From Silene conica (Eukaryota; Streptophyta; Magnoliopsida; Caryophyllales; Caryophyllaceae): a DNA stretch of 64,000 nucleotides. How positions within the stretch are numbered: the first letter of the stretch is position 1; every line of letters starts with the position of its first letter. The translations under genes were made by a program, and so were the position numbers. Below are positions 12,224 through 23,453 of the stretch, in pieces. The stretch is taken from assembly GCA_029255685.2 (NCBI GenBank), contig CM055317.2, positions 17,191,501 to 17,255,500 of the forward strand. The letters are read 5' to 3'. Below the pieces are notes generated by a model. That model searched no databases and was not told the DNA's origin. It worked only from the letters and a program-made list of their open reading frames with translations.

Positions 12224-12296
12224 GGAAACAACGAAGGGTGTCAAAGTTCAATTTCAATTTGAAGGCACAAATGCAAGGAGATTGGATATGGCGTGA
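12224..12296 (+). pseudogene. Last-exon fragment of an unknown host gene inside a Helitron
   Basis: After a strong acceptor (TTTGCATTCCAG) comes an open frame ending in TGA. Its peptide starts ETTKGVKVQFQF and ends TNARRLDMA. Codon composition and the acceptor make it look like the terminal exon of a real protein-coding gene, followed by 3'-UTR-like AT-rich sequence. It lies between Helitron 5' ends at 9.0-9.3 kb and a 3' end at 12944, so capture is the simplest explanation. I do not recognise the parent gene. Confidence 0.4.
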
Positions 12297-13677
12297 TTAA
12301 AATGACCACTTTAATTCCTTGATTTTAGTACTCGGTGTGGGCCTGTATCATACAACCTTTACAACATTCCGTTGGTATTTATATTTAGAATTGCACTAAT
12401 ATGTTTGATATTGTTGTACTTGATGGAGTCAGTCTCATTAATTCTTTGATTTTGTACGGAATATAGAAAAATGACTATTTTAAACGAGATTTTTCTTACG
12501 ATGAAGGAATAATGATTTGAATCATCTCTGTTTTTATTTCCGGATTATCATTCGGAAACAATCTCTATGTTTTGTTAATGCAACTGTAAAATTGAGTATC
12601 TCCGACCTCTTACATCATGGTTTATGGGAGTCATTCAGCTATAACGTAATATTGTACTTTTTCACATTAACGATGAGATTACCCGTGTCGTCTTCCTCCT
12701 TTGATTTCCCTAAGGACTTTTATTATCTTTACGTTTGTTTTGTCTTCAATCAATATTTAAGGTGTAAGAATGGATATCTATTTTTAAAATATTTATTGAT
12801 TTTATACATATATATTCACTTATTTAAACATTTCCATATTTATACAAAATATTTATATTTTTGAGTTAAAACTGCCACCTACATAATTTTTTTATACTTA
12901 GATTCATATTATACCCGTGCATTTATGCACGGGTTACACACTAGTAATAATATACATAAAACAGTTTTAGGTCATTTGTATTACATTAACTTTTTTATTT
13001 TATACTCAAAAAATAAAATATAATAATTTCGATTAACGTCTTTCTAAAACAATTACATAACAATTTATATTCAACAAATAATTACAATAACAATATAATA
13101 ATTAAGACCCATGGATTTTTGCAATCGAAAAAAATTGAGTAAAGTTAAATAATAATGACACGAAAAAAAATGGGATATTGAAATTGCAAAAGAAAAGTAC
13201 CATAATAGATATATTTAACATTCACAAAAATACGAGTAATGATGGGTTTTGTGGACAATCATATTTCTTTTTCTGGTAAGGTAAAAAACTATATTGATCC
13301 TCTAGAGTAGGACCAACCTATTTCATTATTTTGAATGAGGTAAGTTGAAACCAACGACTCTCAAACCATTTCTAAAGAATTCAACATTTACGTATCATTG
13401 TATATTGTAATTCCGTTTTGATATTTCAAATTTATATAGATCATTGAGTTTTGATATATTTGAATATAAACTATGTTGTTAATAGGAGTATTACAATATT
13501 TTTAGTATGTCGGTCATATGAAATTATATTACAAATCGAAAATCTTAAATACGGCTAGTCATTATTTTAAACATTATTCATAAATAATAATACTTGAAAC
13601 TGGAATCCCGTGCAATTTGCACGGGATTAAAACTAGTACTAGTTTATAAATAAATGAGCTTAATAATTTCCTAATGA

Positions 13678-13921
13678 TATTACACCGGCCCAACAAAGCA
13701 CCAAGCCCATGCATCAAGTCCAACGGCTATAAAGCCCTCCAACGGATCCTTCTTACCAAATCTCCACACTTAAGGCAAAGAATATCAATTGCCTTGTTTA
13801 GCCCCTGTGAATATTATCTCTTCCTTCTTTAACAATAGCATATATAAACTTACAACTTGTACCTCTGTAAATCACGAAAATCAATAATATATTCAATCTT
13901 ACATATCCTCCAATTATAATA
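13678..13921 (+). repeat. 5' LTR of copia element 1
   Basis: This 244-bp repeat matches 18557-18800 with two differences seen by eye (13711 region T/C; 13847 region A/T). It starts TATTACACC and ends TTATAATA, a non-canonical TA..TA pair instead of TG..CA. The 5-bp target duplication AATGA lies at 13673-13677 and 18801-18805. Confidence 0.93.
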
Positions 13922-13931
13922 TGGTATCAGA
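13922..13931 (+). other. Primer-binding site, copia element 1
   Basis: TGGTATCAGA abuts the 5' LTR and is complementary to the 3' end of initiator tRNA-Met, the usual primer for plant copia elements. The match stops after 10 nt, whereas the two other copia-like leaders in this window continue further. Confidence 0.85.
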
Positions 13932-13981
13932 CTAGACAATACGATCCTCAAAATTCCAATCGAAACCCACGAAACGAACCA

Positions 13982-16900
13982 ATGACGAAATCTCCCGAAT
14001 CCGAAAAACCCACATCGAAAACTCCATCCTACTCCTATGTGGCGGTCGAAAAACCGAGCGCCAACATCACTCAAATTGCTTTCAATGGAACCAATTTTGA
14101 TGACTGGTCTCGAGGTATCACCCTCGCTCTCCTAGCCAAAGGCAAACTTGGTTTCATTGACGGCACCACCTCGAAACCCGACTCTGGATCCGACGAATAT
14201 GAAAGTTGGCGTTCTCAGAACGCACTCGTCACCTCCTGGCTCTTTAACTCAATCGAAACCTCTACTCGCACTACCATTTCCTATCGTCCCGAGGCCAAAC
14301 AAATTTATACCGATATTCGAAATCGCTTTTGTCAAAATACTGAGGCTCGAATACTGCGACTTCAAGCGGACCTTATCGGCTGTAAACAGGGGCCCACCGA
14401 GTCTCTCTTACAATACTACGGCCGTCTCACTCGACTTTGGGATGACCTCCACGCCGCTGATCCTGTGCCGCCATGCTCGTGTAAAGACTGTCCCTGCAAT
14501 CTATTGAGCATCCTCGACACCCGTCGGGAAAAGCAGCGGGTTCGCGAATTCCTCTTGGGCCTCGACGAACGGTATGACAATGCTCGCTCCCAGCTTATCG
14601 GTATTTCTCCTTTACCTGCTTTAGATTTCGCTTATAACCGCCTTCTCCAAGAGGAGGGAACGCGCCATTACTCTGCCCCTGTAACCAACCCCAAACCCGA
14701 TACCATGGCCTTTGCCACTCGTACCACTACTATTTCTCGACCACCGAGTGGGGGGAGGCTCCTCTCGCCCCACCGGTTCCAATCGACCACACTGTATTGC
14801 TTGCCAAAGGCCTGGTCACTTATACACTGTCTGTTATCGAATTACCGGGGAATTTCCCGAATGGTGGGGAGATCGACCTAGAGACCGTATCTATATTAAT
14901 GAAACCGATATGAGTCACACTGTGGTTCCTGATGTCCAAGGTCGTGCTAACTATGACCGTAAAAAGAAGGCAGCCAATCCATCTCCCCGAGCCCATCTGG
15001 TCACTACCGCTCCCCAGCCACCTACGGGTCTCACTTCTTCCGATGCCACGGCTCAGGCCCATCTTCTGGCCGCTCCTGGCTCTCTTTCAGCCACGACCCA
15101 ACCCTCTCCCTTTGATCGTTTGGACCTCAACACCTTGACCGCTGCTCAATTGGACAAAATCCACGACGTTTGGCAGGCTCGCCAGGGCGCCTCTTCCTCC
15201 GCTGCCCGAATGACTGATAAACTCTTACCTTACGCTTGGATTATTGATACGGGAGCATCCCGTCACATGTCGGGATGCCTCTCACATTTTCGTAATATTC
15301 GTTCTATAACTCCGCTGTCAGTCGGGTTACCGAATGGCGATGTTACTATTGCCACACAATGTGGTGATATTTACTTATCCCCACATTTGACTTTATCTAA
15401 TGTTTTGTATTGTGACAAACTTCACTGTAACCTTATTTCTGTTTCCTCGCTGCTTGTCGATCCCTCCCTCACTATTCAATTTTCTCACCTCTTATGTCTT
15501 ATACAGGACCGTTCTACGAAGAGGATGATTGGTGCGGGTGAACAAGTCGAGGGTCTATACTATTTAACGGGTCTGTATGCTCCGGCAGCCCACGCTCTTT
15601 CCACCACTATACCCGACACGACGGAACTATGGCACCAACGGTTGGGGCATCCTTCCTCTTCCATTTCCCGTTTTCTTTCTTTTTGCAAAAACGTTAAGTC
15701 TTCTTTTCATAGCAAGAATTGTGACATTTGTTTCCGAGCGAAACAAACTCGGGAACCATTTCCTTTAAGTTTGAATAATGCGGACACTATTTTTGATTTA
15801 ATTCACGTTGATTTATGGGGCCCATATAATATTCCCGCATCATGTGGGTCACAATATTTTTTAACCCTTGTTGATGATTTTTCCCGCTCTACATGGGTCT
15901 ATTTATTAAGACGGAAAAGTGACACACGTCAAACTTTGTTAAATTTTTTTGCTTACGCTAACCGACAATTTAATAAGAAAATTAAAGTTTTACGAAGCGA
16001 CAATGGCACCGAATTTACAAGCCTTCAAAATTTTTTTACCGAAAATGGTATCCTTTTTCAAACAACTATTGTTGATACGCCTCAACAAAATGCTCGGGTT
16101 GAAAGGAAACATCGACACATTTTAAATGTCGCCCGCGCACTTTTATTTCATGCACACTTACCCATCACCTTTTGGGGTGAAAGCATCCTTACTGCCGTCT
16201 ATTTAATTAACCGCACTCCGACCACCCTTCATCACGGGAAATTAAAACACCCTACGAAATCCTTTTTACCAACACCCCCCCCCCCCCCCATGACTCATAT
16301 CCGCACTTTCGGGTGCCTTTGCTATGCAAAACAGGTTAGCCGATCTCGTGACAAATTTACCCCACGCAGCAGTAAATGCATTTTTATTGGGTATCCCATC
16401 GGCAAAAAGGGGTGGCGCGTCTACGACCTTGAGACCGGCCTGCAATTTAGCTCTCGTGATGTCAAGTTTATTGAACACACTTTCCCATACAAATCACCGT
16501 CACATGTTCCGTCACCTGATCCCACGGAAACAGATTTTTCTGTTTTCCTCCAAACTGAGGCCCAACCCAACAAAGCAATCCCTGATCAGCCCAACAGCGC
16601 CCCACCAGACTCTCTTCACCTTATCCCCAACCAGGCCTCTAACGGCCCAACCCAAGACTCCCTTTCTTCCCCCACCCCCCACGAACCAGCCCAGCCCACT
16701 CCTAACATGCAATCCACGTCCCCTCCTTCCCTCGAACCCCTGCAGCCTCATGTCTCCTCCACCTCGGAGTCCGCCCCTGCGGTCGATTCACAACCAGCCC
16801 CTGGTCCACCTCCTATGGGCAAAGGCCATCGCACCAAGCTACCGAACTCCCACCATAAAGACTACGTTAAATACACCACTCGTCCCTCGACTAACGTTCT

Positions 16901-18550
16901 AACCACGTCCACATCATCCTCAGGTACTAAGCACCCTCTTTCTCATTTCCTTGCTTACGCTAAATTCTCCCATAACCATAAATGTTTTATGTCGGCCGTG
17001 ACTAAAAATCACGAGCCTAGCACTTTTCACGATGCCATGCAGGTACAACAATGGAAGGACGCTATGAAGACCGAGATCGATGCACTCGAGCGAAACAACA
17101 CATGGACCCTAGAAGTCCTCCCCCCGAATAAAAAGGCTATTGGGTCCAAATGGGTCTACAAAATTAAATACAACGCCGATGGCACCATCGAGCGTTACAA
17201 AGCCCGACTGGTTGTAATGGGCAACCGGCAAGTCGAAGGAGTCGACTATAATGAAATGTTTTCTCCCACCATCAAAATGGTCACTGTTCGCACACTTCTT
17301 GCCATAGCCGCTGCTAAACGATGGTCTATTCATCAAATGGATGTACACAACGCCTTCCTTCATGGGGATCTACACGAAGAGGTATACATGAAACCTCCAC
17401 CTGGTTTCTCACACTCGACCAATGGCAAAGTCTGCCGACTGCGTAAGTCTCTCTATGGCCTTCGTCAGGCACCGCGTTGTTGGTATGCCAAACTTGCTTC
17501 CGCACTCAACTCTTATGGCTTCCAACAATGCCCCTACGATCACTCTCTCTTTTCCATTACCACTAACACTTATACTATGCATGTCTTAGTTTATGTCGAT
17601 GATCTCATCATTTGTGGTAATGACAATCCAAAATTACTCATTTTAAAACATACCTAAGCCTCTGTTTCCACATGAAAGACCTTGGGCCTCTCAAATACTT
17701 CCTAGGCCTTGAAATAGCCCGCAAAACCACCGGCCTCTTTGTCTCTCAAAGGAAGTATACACTCGACATATTGGGCGAAGCCGGGCTCCTCGGCTCCAAG
17801 CTCTCGACCGTACCTATGGACCCCAATCACCACCTTGGCGTCTCCACTTCGCCCATCTTGACCGACCTGCAACCATATCGTCGTCTCGTAGGACGCCTCG
17901 TCTATCTCACTACCACTCGACCTGACCTTAATTACTCTGTTCACACTCTTGCTCAATTTATGAATACTCCTCGGCTTGACCATTGACAAGCCGCCTTACA
18001 AGTTGTTCGTTATCTTAAAAATAGCCCAGGTCAAGACCTTCTCTTCAAGAACACTGACAATCTGAGCCTTCATGCATATTGCGACGCCGACTATGCCAGC
18101 TGTCCAACAACACGTCGCTCTCTATCCGCCTACATCGTGTTCCTAGGTGGTTCACCAATCTCATGGAAACACAAAGAAACAAAATACAGTCTCCAAATCG
18201 TCGGCCGAATCCGAATATCGCGCTATTGCTTACACCGTCTGTGTGAATTAAAATGGCTCAAAGGCCTTCTCAACTTTCTCGGTATCCAACACACTCGGCC
18301 CATCGACCTTTCTTGCGACAGTCAATCCGCTCTACACATCGCACGCAACCCGGTCTTTCATGAGCGGACCAAACATATAGAGGTTGACTGTCATTTTATT
18401 CGGGACGAAATTACAAATGGGACAATTCGACCAAGCTATGTCAATACAAAGCTACAACTCGTCGACATTCTGACAAAAGCACTCGGTCGCGCTCCGTTCC
18501 ATGACTTACTATCCAAACTGGGCGTTTCAAACCTCCACGCACCAGCTTGA
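13982..18550 (+). pseudogene. Copia gag-pol polyprotein gene, frame-disrupted
   Basis: It would encode capsid, protease, integrase, reverse transcriptase and RNase H. It starts at ATG 13982 with a copia gag domain (about 13982-14745). A frameshift at the G-run 14750-14755 is followed by a CX2CX4HX4C zinc knuckle (about 14790-14835). Next come protease (WIIDTGAS, near 15236), the pre-integrase domain (LWHQRLGHP, near 15627), the integrase core (DLWGPY, SDNGTEF, TPQQNARVERKHR), reverse transcriptase (DVHNAFLHGDL, YVDDLIICGND) and RNase H (NPVFHERTKHIEVDCHFIRD). Breaks: a compensated frameshift between about 16232 and 16279, a frameshift at the A-run near 17630, an in-frame TGA at 17984-17986, and a further pair of shifts at 18190-18245. 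It is not functional as read. Some breaks fall on homopolymers and could be sequencing errors. Confidence 0.93.
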
Positions 18551-18556
18551 GGGGGG

Positions 18557-18800
18557 TATTACACCGGCCCAACAAAGCACCAAGCCCACGCATCAAGTCC
18601 AACGGCTATAAAGCCCTCCAACGGATCCTTCTTACCAAATCTCCACACTTAAGGCAAAGAATATCAATTGCCTTGTTTAGCCCCTGTGAATATTATCTCT
18701 TCCTTCTTTAACAATAGCATATATATACTTACAACTTGTACCTCTGTAAATCACGAAAATCAATAATATATTCAATCTTACATATCCTCCAATTATAATA
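18557..18800 (+). repeat. 3' LTR of copia element 1
   Basis: This is the second 244-bp copy of the LTR, preceded by the polypurine tract GAGGGGGG and followed by the target duplication AATGA (18801-18805). Confidence 0.93.
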
Positions 18801-18805
18801 AATGA

Positions 18806-20008
18806 CAATTAATTTTAAGATATAATCAACATTTTCAAACTTATAAAGCAAACTCCAACTTTCCTAAATGTGAATTGAATAAATTAAATCGCTCATCTCA
18901 TTAACCGATTCCGGCTACACTGATAGATCATGCAAATTGTTTTGAGACTAATAAGTAGGGAGAACATCATCCATGCAAGCCATACTTCCACAGTTACACA
19001 ATTCCTAGTTCACATGTTTCTTGTCCATGCTCATAAATCAAGTGCAATACATTAGGAATATCAATAGGACCAAAACATTACCTAAAACAAAGAGTCTCGC
19101 TGAAAACGGATACTATCCGTCATAAATTGAAAACGGATAGTATTTTCTCACAGTAAGGCAAGTGGAAGAATAAGTGGAGGTAAATGGAACATTTTATGGG
19201 TTGTTCTACTTACATTTTGTGAGAGGAACAATATCCATCTTAACCTTGTGTGAGTTGTGACGAATAGTATCCGTTTTCGATGAAAATTTGGGTACATAAA
19301 AAGCTATACAAATAGATTTATTCTTCACTCAAATTGGCATTCAAGTTAGAGTTGAGATCACAGGTGAGCTGGACACCTTGGCCAGAATATAGCATACCAC
19401 ACTGATGGAATTGATGATGATTTATCTACCTAACAACCATATTAACTTAAGTCCTTCATCAATTTGCTATTCATACATTGACATGTCAGAATTGACTCAA
19501 CAACTAAGCAAATCCGTCGAGATTTACTAAATTAAATAAATTAATAGTATGATTAAGAATATTTTTCTACCTTAATTATTTCTATTGTATTTAAATGTAT
19601 CCGAACATAAGAGTTTATATTATAATACACTTCTTTACGTGAGTCGTGTTCTCATGTAACACATTAAAGGAATAAAGAATAATATTGATATGTATTATTC
19701 AAAGTGGTAAAAGAATAAAGAACCAATAATGTTTTAAAAATGTTATTTTTATTATATTCAAAAAATAATAAATTTTTTGAAAAGGTAAAAAAATGTGCTG
19801 GAACCGAAAGTTGGAACAGAAAAGACCATTGGATTGAGTTGTTATACACAAGCTTGTAATCGGTACATGACTGGTGGCGTGCCGCTAAAAAGAAAGTGGT
19901 CGTGAACAAGCATGTGGCCTGCAGAGAGGTCGTGTCGGGATGACCCAACTAACTAAACCAATTTTTCAAACTTTTTCTTTATTTTTTTGCTTCTTTTGCG
20001 GACTAGGG
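18806..20008. other. Intergenic sequence with one MITE
   Basis: Apart from the MITE-like repeat at about 19090-19293, no gene is seen. The minus-strand frame at 19664-19948 has no recognisable domain or plausible codon pattern. Confidence 0.5.
19090..19293. repeat. MITE-like inverted repeat, 'TTGTGACGG' family copy 2
   Basis: The ends are inverted: GAAAACGGATACTATCCGTC on the left and, reverse-complemented from the right, GAAAACGGATACTATTCGTC. The centre holds TTTTGTGAGAGGAACAATAT, which resembles the core of the copy at 54586-54778. Confidence 0.5.
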
Positions 20009-20579
20009 TGTCGAGATGGCGATATTGAGGCTCTGCCTAGTGTAAGGATCCGCATATATTAGCCGCAAATCTAGCCTCATAGCCAATAATTTGCGCGCGC
20101 GGTCCTTTCACTTCGAGCCCGTAGATTTCTTATTTCGCTTTTGCATTTTCATTTCTAGTTTTTTTATCATTTAGTACTCCAAGACTACTTCCTGCATGTC
20201 GAATCTTGGAATCTCGTTTTTAGTCTAAGATACGTTTTTAGGAGTTTAGAAAACGTATCGTTATTCTACACTTTCAATGCCAGATGAGAAATATCAAATT
20301 TGCCTCTATGTGAGGTTCTAGTCAATGAAATACCGTTTCTCATCATTAAGCTTATTTATGCTTTCTTATTGCTTTTAATAATCGTATTGCTTACTTTTAT
20401 TACATTCGTGTGCCGGACGTGGATAAATGTAACTAGGATTCCTGACACACACCCCGAGATCCGAGATACGTCCTAGTGGGCGATCCCTCATTAGTGCGAG
20501 ATCCTTGTTGCTTGCATTCTTGTCTTAGAGTCGGGCAAAGGTGCGCACCACAATCCGGCAAAAGTACCGGATCGTGACA
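20009..20579 (+). repeat. 5' LTR of a truncated LTR retrotransposon (gypsy-like)
   Basis: The sequence from TGTCGAGATGG to CGGATCGTGACA has TGTC..GACA termini. It is followed after two T's by TGGTATCAGAGTCGG, an initiator tRNA-Met primer-binding site. No second copy exists in the window, so the element is truncated on its right. The start coordinate is inferred from the inverted terminal TGTC. Confidence 0.65.
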
Positions 20580-20645
20580 TTTGGTATCAGAGTCGGTCTT
20601 CGGACGGGTTTCTGCTTGTCGCGTTTGTTCATCGATATCGAGAAA

Positions 20646-20970
20646 ATGGGCAAGCCGACGGAGGAACGAGCGTGCTTCCTCGAAGATGCGTTTGATAATA
20701 GACTTCCGAAACTCGAGGGCATATTCGTGATCTGAATGGGAGAGAGTCTCGAGGAGATGGAAAAGACGGTTAATGGCCTCAAGTCAGCGGTGATCGGGAT
20801 GGAGACCCGGATCCTAGCGATCGGTGATGCAATTCCCGAAGATAAAGAGGAAGAAATTCTTCACCTTCACCGAAATATCAAGGAGCTCGAAAATACTTGT
20901 GCCACTCTCATGAAAGTCGTGGCCAACGATGGTAAAATTTCAGGGGCCCGTAAGGTGAAAGCACCTCAAC
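20646..20970 (+). pseudogene. gag N-terminal fragment, gypsy-like
   Basis: Starting MGKPTEERACFLED soon after the primer-binding site, the frame contains a stop (TGA at 20733) and continues in the same frame from 20736 with an acidic, coiled-coil-like stretch ending KVKAPQP. Long coiled N-termini before a PEP-like motif are typical of Ty3-gypsy gag proteins. It breaks off at about 20970, where sequence of a different character (5' part of a TPR gene) begins. No capsid core, zinc knuckle or pol is present. Confidence 0.55.
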
Positions 20971-22207
20971 CTCTTTTAGATCGCCGGCGAGGCTTCTTCT
21001 CCTACTAATCTCGCTTTATTGCTTCTCAACGTCGCTATTGTTTCCCTTCGCCGTCTTTCAGTTTCATCACCAGCTTAAGGTTCGTTTTCTGTGTAGCGTT
21101 TTTTGCTTGTTTGTTTCTCACCATGGATGGGATATCCATGGTCTGATTTTTGTTCGCTTCTTCGTCCTTTTAACTATTCAGTTTGGTCTATTTTGTTATG
21201 CGTGACGCTGGGTGTGGCAGTGAGGTGTTGTTTGTGTCTTAGTCTTCCTGTTTGTTGGGTGATGATCAGTTTTTTCGTTCTCGGTCTGTGGTTATGACAT
21301 CACCTCCTGTATATTATGAATATCTAGATAACTTTGTTTGTGTCCATGTTAGTTATGGGTTTATGGATGATGGTGGGGAAAAATGATGCGTCATTTTACG
21401 AAAATGAAGGGGCCGTTTACATTGACCTTGTCTGAGGTGAGGGCACTTAAAGACAAAGGAAACGTTCTTTTTAGGCAAAATCACTTTAACGAGGCTGCTT
21501 ATTCGTGTTATGACGAGGCTTGTAAACTGTTTGGTATTAGCATGTGTGGTATTGGAAGTGAGGATATTCAACAATTATTCGAACTTGCAATCTCCCTTCA
21601 TTCTAATCTGGCAGCTTGTACCCTGAAACTTGAGGAATTCAAAGCTGCTTTGGATATGTGTAATACTCCCTCCGTTCGATTCCACTTCGCAGGTTTCTAT
21701 TTTGTACACTATTCACAAGTGAACATTTAATCTCAATTTTCTCCTAATACGTAAGAGAAAACATATTCATGTGGGGTCTTGTTTGATTCGTCTTTACGAG
21801 TACATTGAAAATATCTAACTTTTATAATTTTTGCAACTACGTAGCTACAGATATTTAACATGTAAAACGTGCGTTGGCAAACGTGAAAAAGCAAACCCGC
21901 GAAGTGGAATCGAACGGAGGGAGTATGATTTTGGAATCATTTCTAAGAAATTTTAAGGCTCGTTTTCGTAGGGCAATGACATATATGAAGTTGAATAAGT
22001 TGTTTTTAGAAGCAAAAGTGGATCCGGTGGAAGCATTAGGCGTAGAACCTAGAAATAAGGATGTGAGAGAGAATTAGAGGTATTAAAGGTCAGCTCCTTA
22101 TTAAGGCTAATGGTAAAAGAGCGTTGAAGGGCGCTTCGTCTGATAGAAGGGGTGTGAATGGTAAGAAGCAGGTGCATACTTCGGATACTGTGTATGCTAC
22201 TGAAAGT
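20971..22207 (+). pseudogene. TPR-domain protein pseudogene, 5' part
   Basis: The recognisable part is a tetratricopeptide region. From about 21430 it reads ALKDKGNVLFRQNHFNEAAY, then HSNLAACTLKLEEFKAALDM. After a Stowaway MITE (21666-21923) it resumes with KARFRRAMTYMKLNKLFLEA and VEPRNKDVRE. Removing the MITE and one TA restores an open junction, so the MITE landed in an exon. Small frameshifts are apparent near 21425 and at 22070-22090, so the gene was probably already decaying. It stops at 22207 at the edge of an LTR element and continues in frame at 30567. TPR proteins of this type are often co-chaperones; the exact gene is not identified. Confidence 0.65.
21666..21923. mobile_element. 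Stowaway-type MITE in a TPR exon
   Basis: Terminal inverted repeats of about 31 bp beginning CTCCCTCCGTTCGATTCCAC, with one mismatch, are flanked by a TA duplication (21664-21665 and 21924-21925). CTCCCTCCGT termini and TA targets identify Tc1/mariner-related Stowaway elements. At 258 bp it has no coding capacity. Confidence 0.9.
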
Positions 22208-23442
22208 TGTTGGTTTCACTAGGTAGTCATACTAGCTAAAAACATATTATTAGTCTTACTAATATACTAATTAATCTCATATTAATTTAGTCGATCTTAT
22301 GCATGCAACAAAAGCGGAAATAATGAGAATCGTATTCTTACAACCGGTCCGAAATGTGCTAAGGACGATCCTCCAAGAGCAACCAAGTAAGCTTGCCTCC
22401 AATGGGTAGGCACCAAGACCCTACCTTAAACGGACCAAATAACCGAACCCGATACTAGAGGACGGAATTAGGCTAAAACCATGTACTAATAATAATATTA
22501 GTATACTAGAAAATATTATCTAGTAATAGTTTTAGAGGTTATTGTATTTTGTTTCTTACACTAGAAAAATACAACATTAGATTAGTCATACATGTGTGAT
22601 CTATGACATGTATATATAATGGAGAAATGGGTTTATGGTGGGTAGTAGTGAACCGTGTAATAGGGGTTAAAAGCATAAGGAATTTGATTCCTTTTGTCTT
22701 ATTTACACTTAGGGTTGCATGGCTACCTCTTAACCATCATACCCTAATTCAAAATTATTTTATAAGATAAAATTAACCCACAACATACATATTACACGGC
22801 TCCCTTAAGAGTAAAATGGACTTCCATTTTACAATTCTTAATCTTGTACAATTGTCTAATATGTGACATCTTATGTGACATATTTAATTGTATTAATTTA
22901 AAATATATTTATCATATAAATAATATTTCTAAATTAATTAAATCACATTTAACAAATCATTAAGTAATTCGAAATTACTGTCCCAACATATGGTTATCGT
23001 AATAATCGTCGATACGATATATTAACAACGTTTGTTATAACCATGAACCATTCATTATACTAATTTTGATATTTCATAAATATCGATTAACATTTGACAA
23101 TTGACACATTTCAATTTCAAATATAAATCTTACCTTTAAGATTCAACCTCTAATTTCTCAATATACGGTTTTAAGAATATCGATCAATCTGTATCCTATA
23201 CAATTAATCAATATACGTTTAAGGGCTTAGTCCTATAGGTGTGACCTAAAGGGATCAACTGACCACCACCGTCATACGACAGTAATGTTAAACTCTAGTC
23301 AGCCAATCATTACCGATTAATGTTGGTCAGTTGACTAAATCAATATTGGATCGTCCCTTGCAAATTCTTTTTCATAAGATTTATGACAATGATTTTTATC
23401 ACTGTCGTGATCGCACTATTGTTGAGGACACTTTTCCCAACA
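22208..23442 (-). repeat. 3' LTR of the gag-only element
   Basis: This 1235-bp repeat appears identical to 29327-30561 wherever I compared them. On the plus strand it runs TGTTGGTTTCAC..TTTTCCCAACA, with TG..CA termini. The polypurine tract AAGTGGGAGAT (minus strand, 23443-23453) borders it, which fixes the orientation as minus. Confidence 0.95.
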
Positions 23443-23453
23443 ATCTCCCACTT

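Larger units (their letters stand above)
9015..13636 (+). mobile_element. Nested or overlapping Helitrons, two 5' and two 3' ends
   Basis: Two Helitron-type 3' ends on the plus strand lie 0.7 kb apart. One is hairpin ACCCGTGC..GCACGGGT at 12913-12934 followed by CTAG and T at 12941-12945. The other is hairpin TCCCGTGC..GCACGGGA at 13606-13626 followed by CTAG and T at 13633-13637. Two plausible 5' ends exist: TCTATCTTATCTATATAATT at 9015 (or from 9024), and TCATTTAATATATTAAAGC at 9272. One element may lie inside the other. No helicase is encoded. Which 5' end pairs with which 3' end cannot be decided here. Confidence 0.5.
13678..18800 (+). mobile_element. Ty1-copia LTR retrotransposon 1 (damaged)
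   Basis: The element has two 244-bp LTRs, a 5-bp target duplication (AATGA), a primer-binding site complementary to initiator tRNA-Met (TGGTATCAGA at 13922) directly after the 5' LTR, and a polypurine tract (GAGGGGGG, 18549-18556) directly before the 3' LTR. The order protease, integrase, reverse transcriptase, RNase H is Ty1-copia. Few LTR differences indicate a young insertion, yet the coding region carries several frameshifts and a stop. Confidence 0.95.

Noticed and set aside
12517..12864. 115-residue plus-strand frame
   Set aside because: AT-rich, Tyr/Leu/Phe-dominated translation without recognisable domain; inside a Helitron candidate.
16324..16902. 192-residue frame overlapping copia gag-pol
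   Set aside because: Shadow of the polyprotein in another frame; Pro/Ser/Leu-rich without domains.
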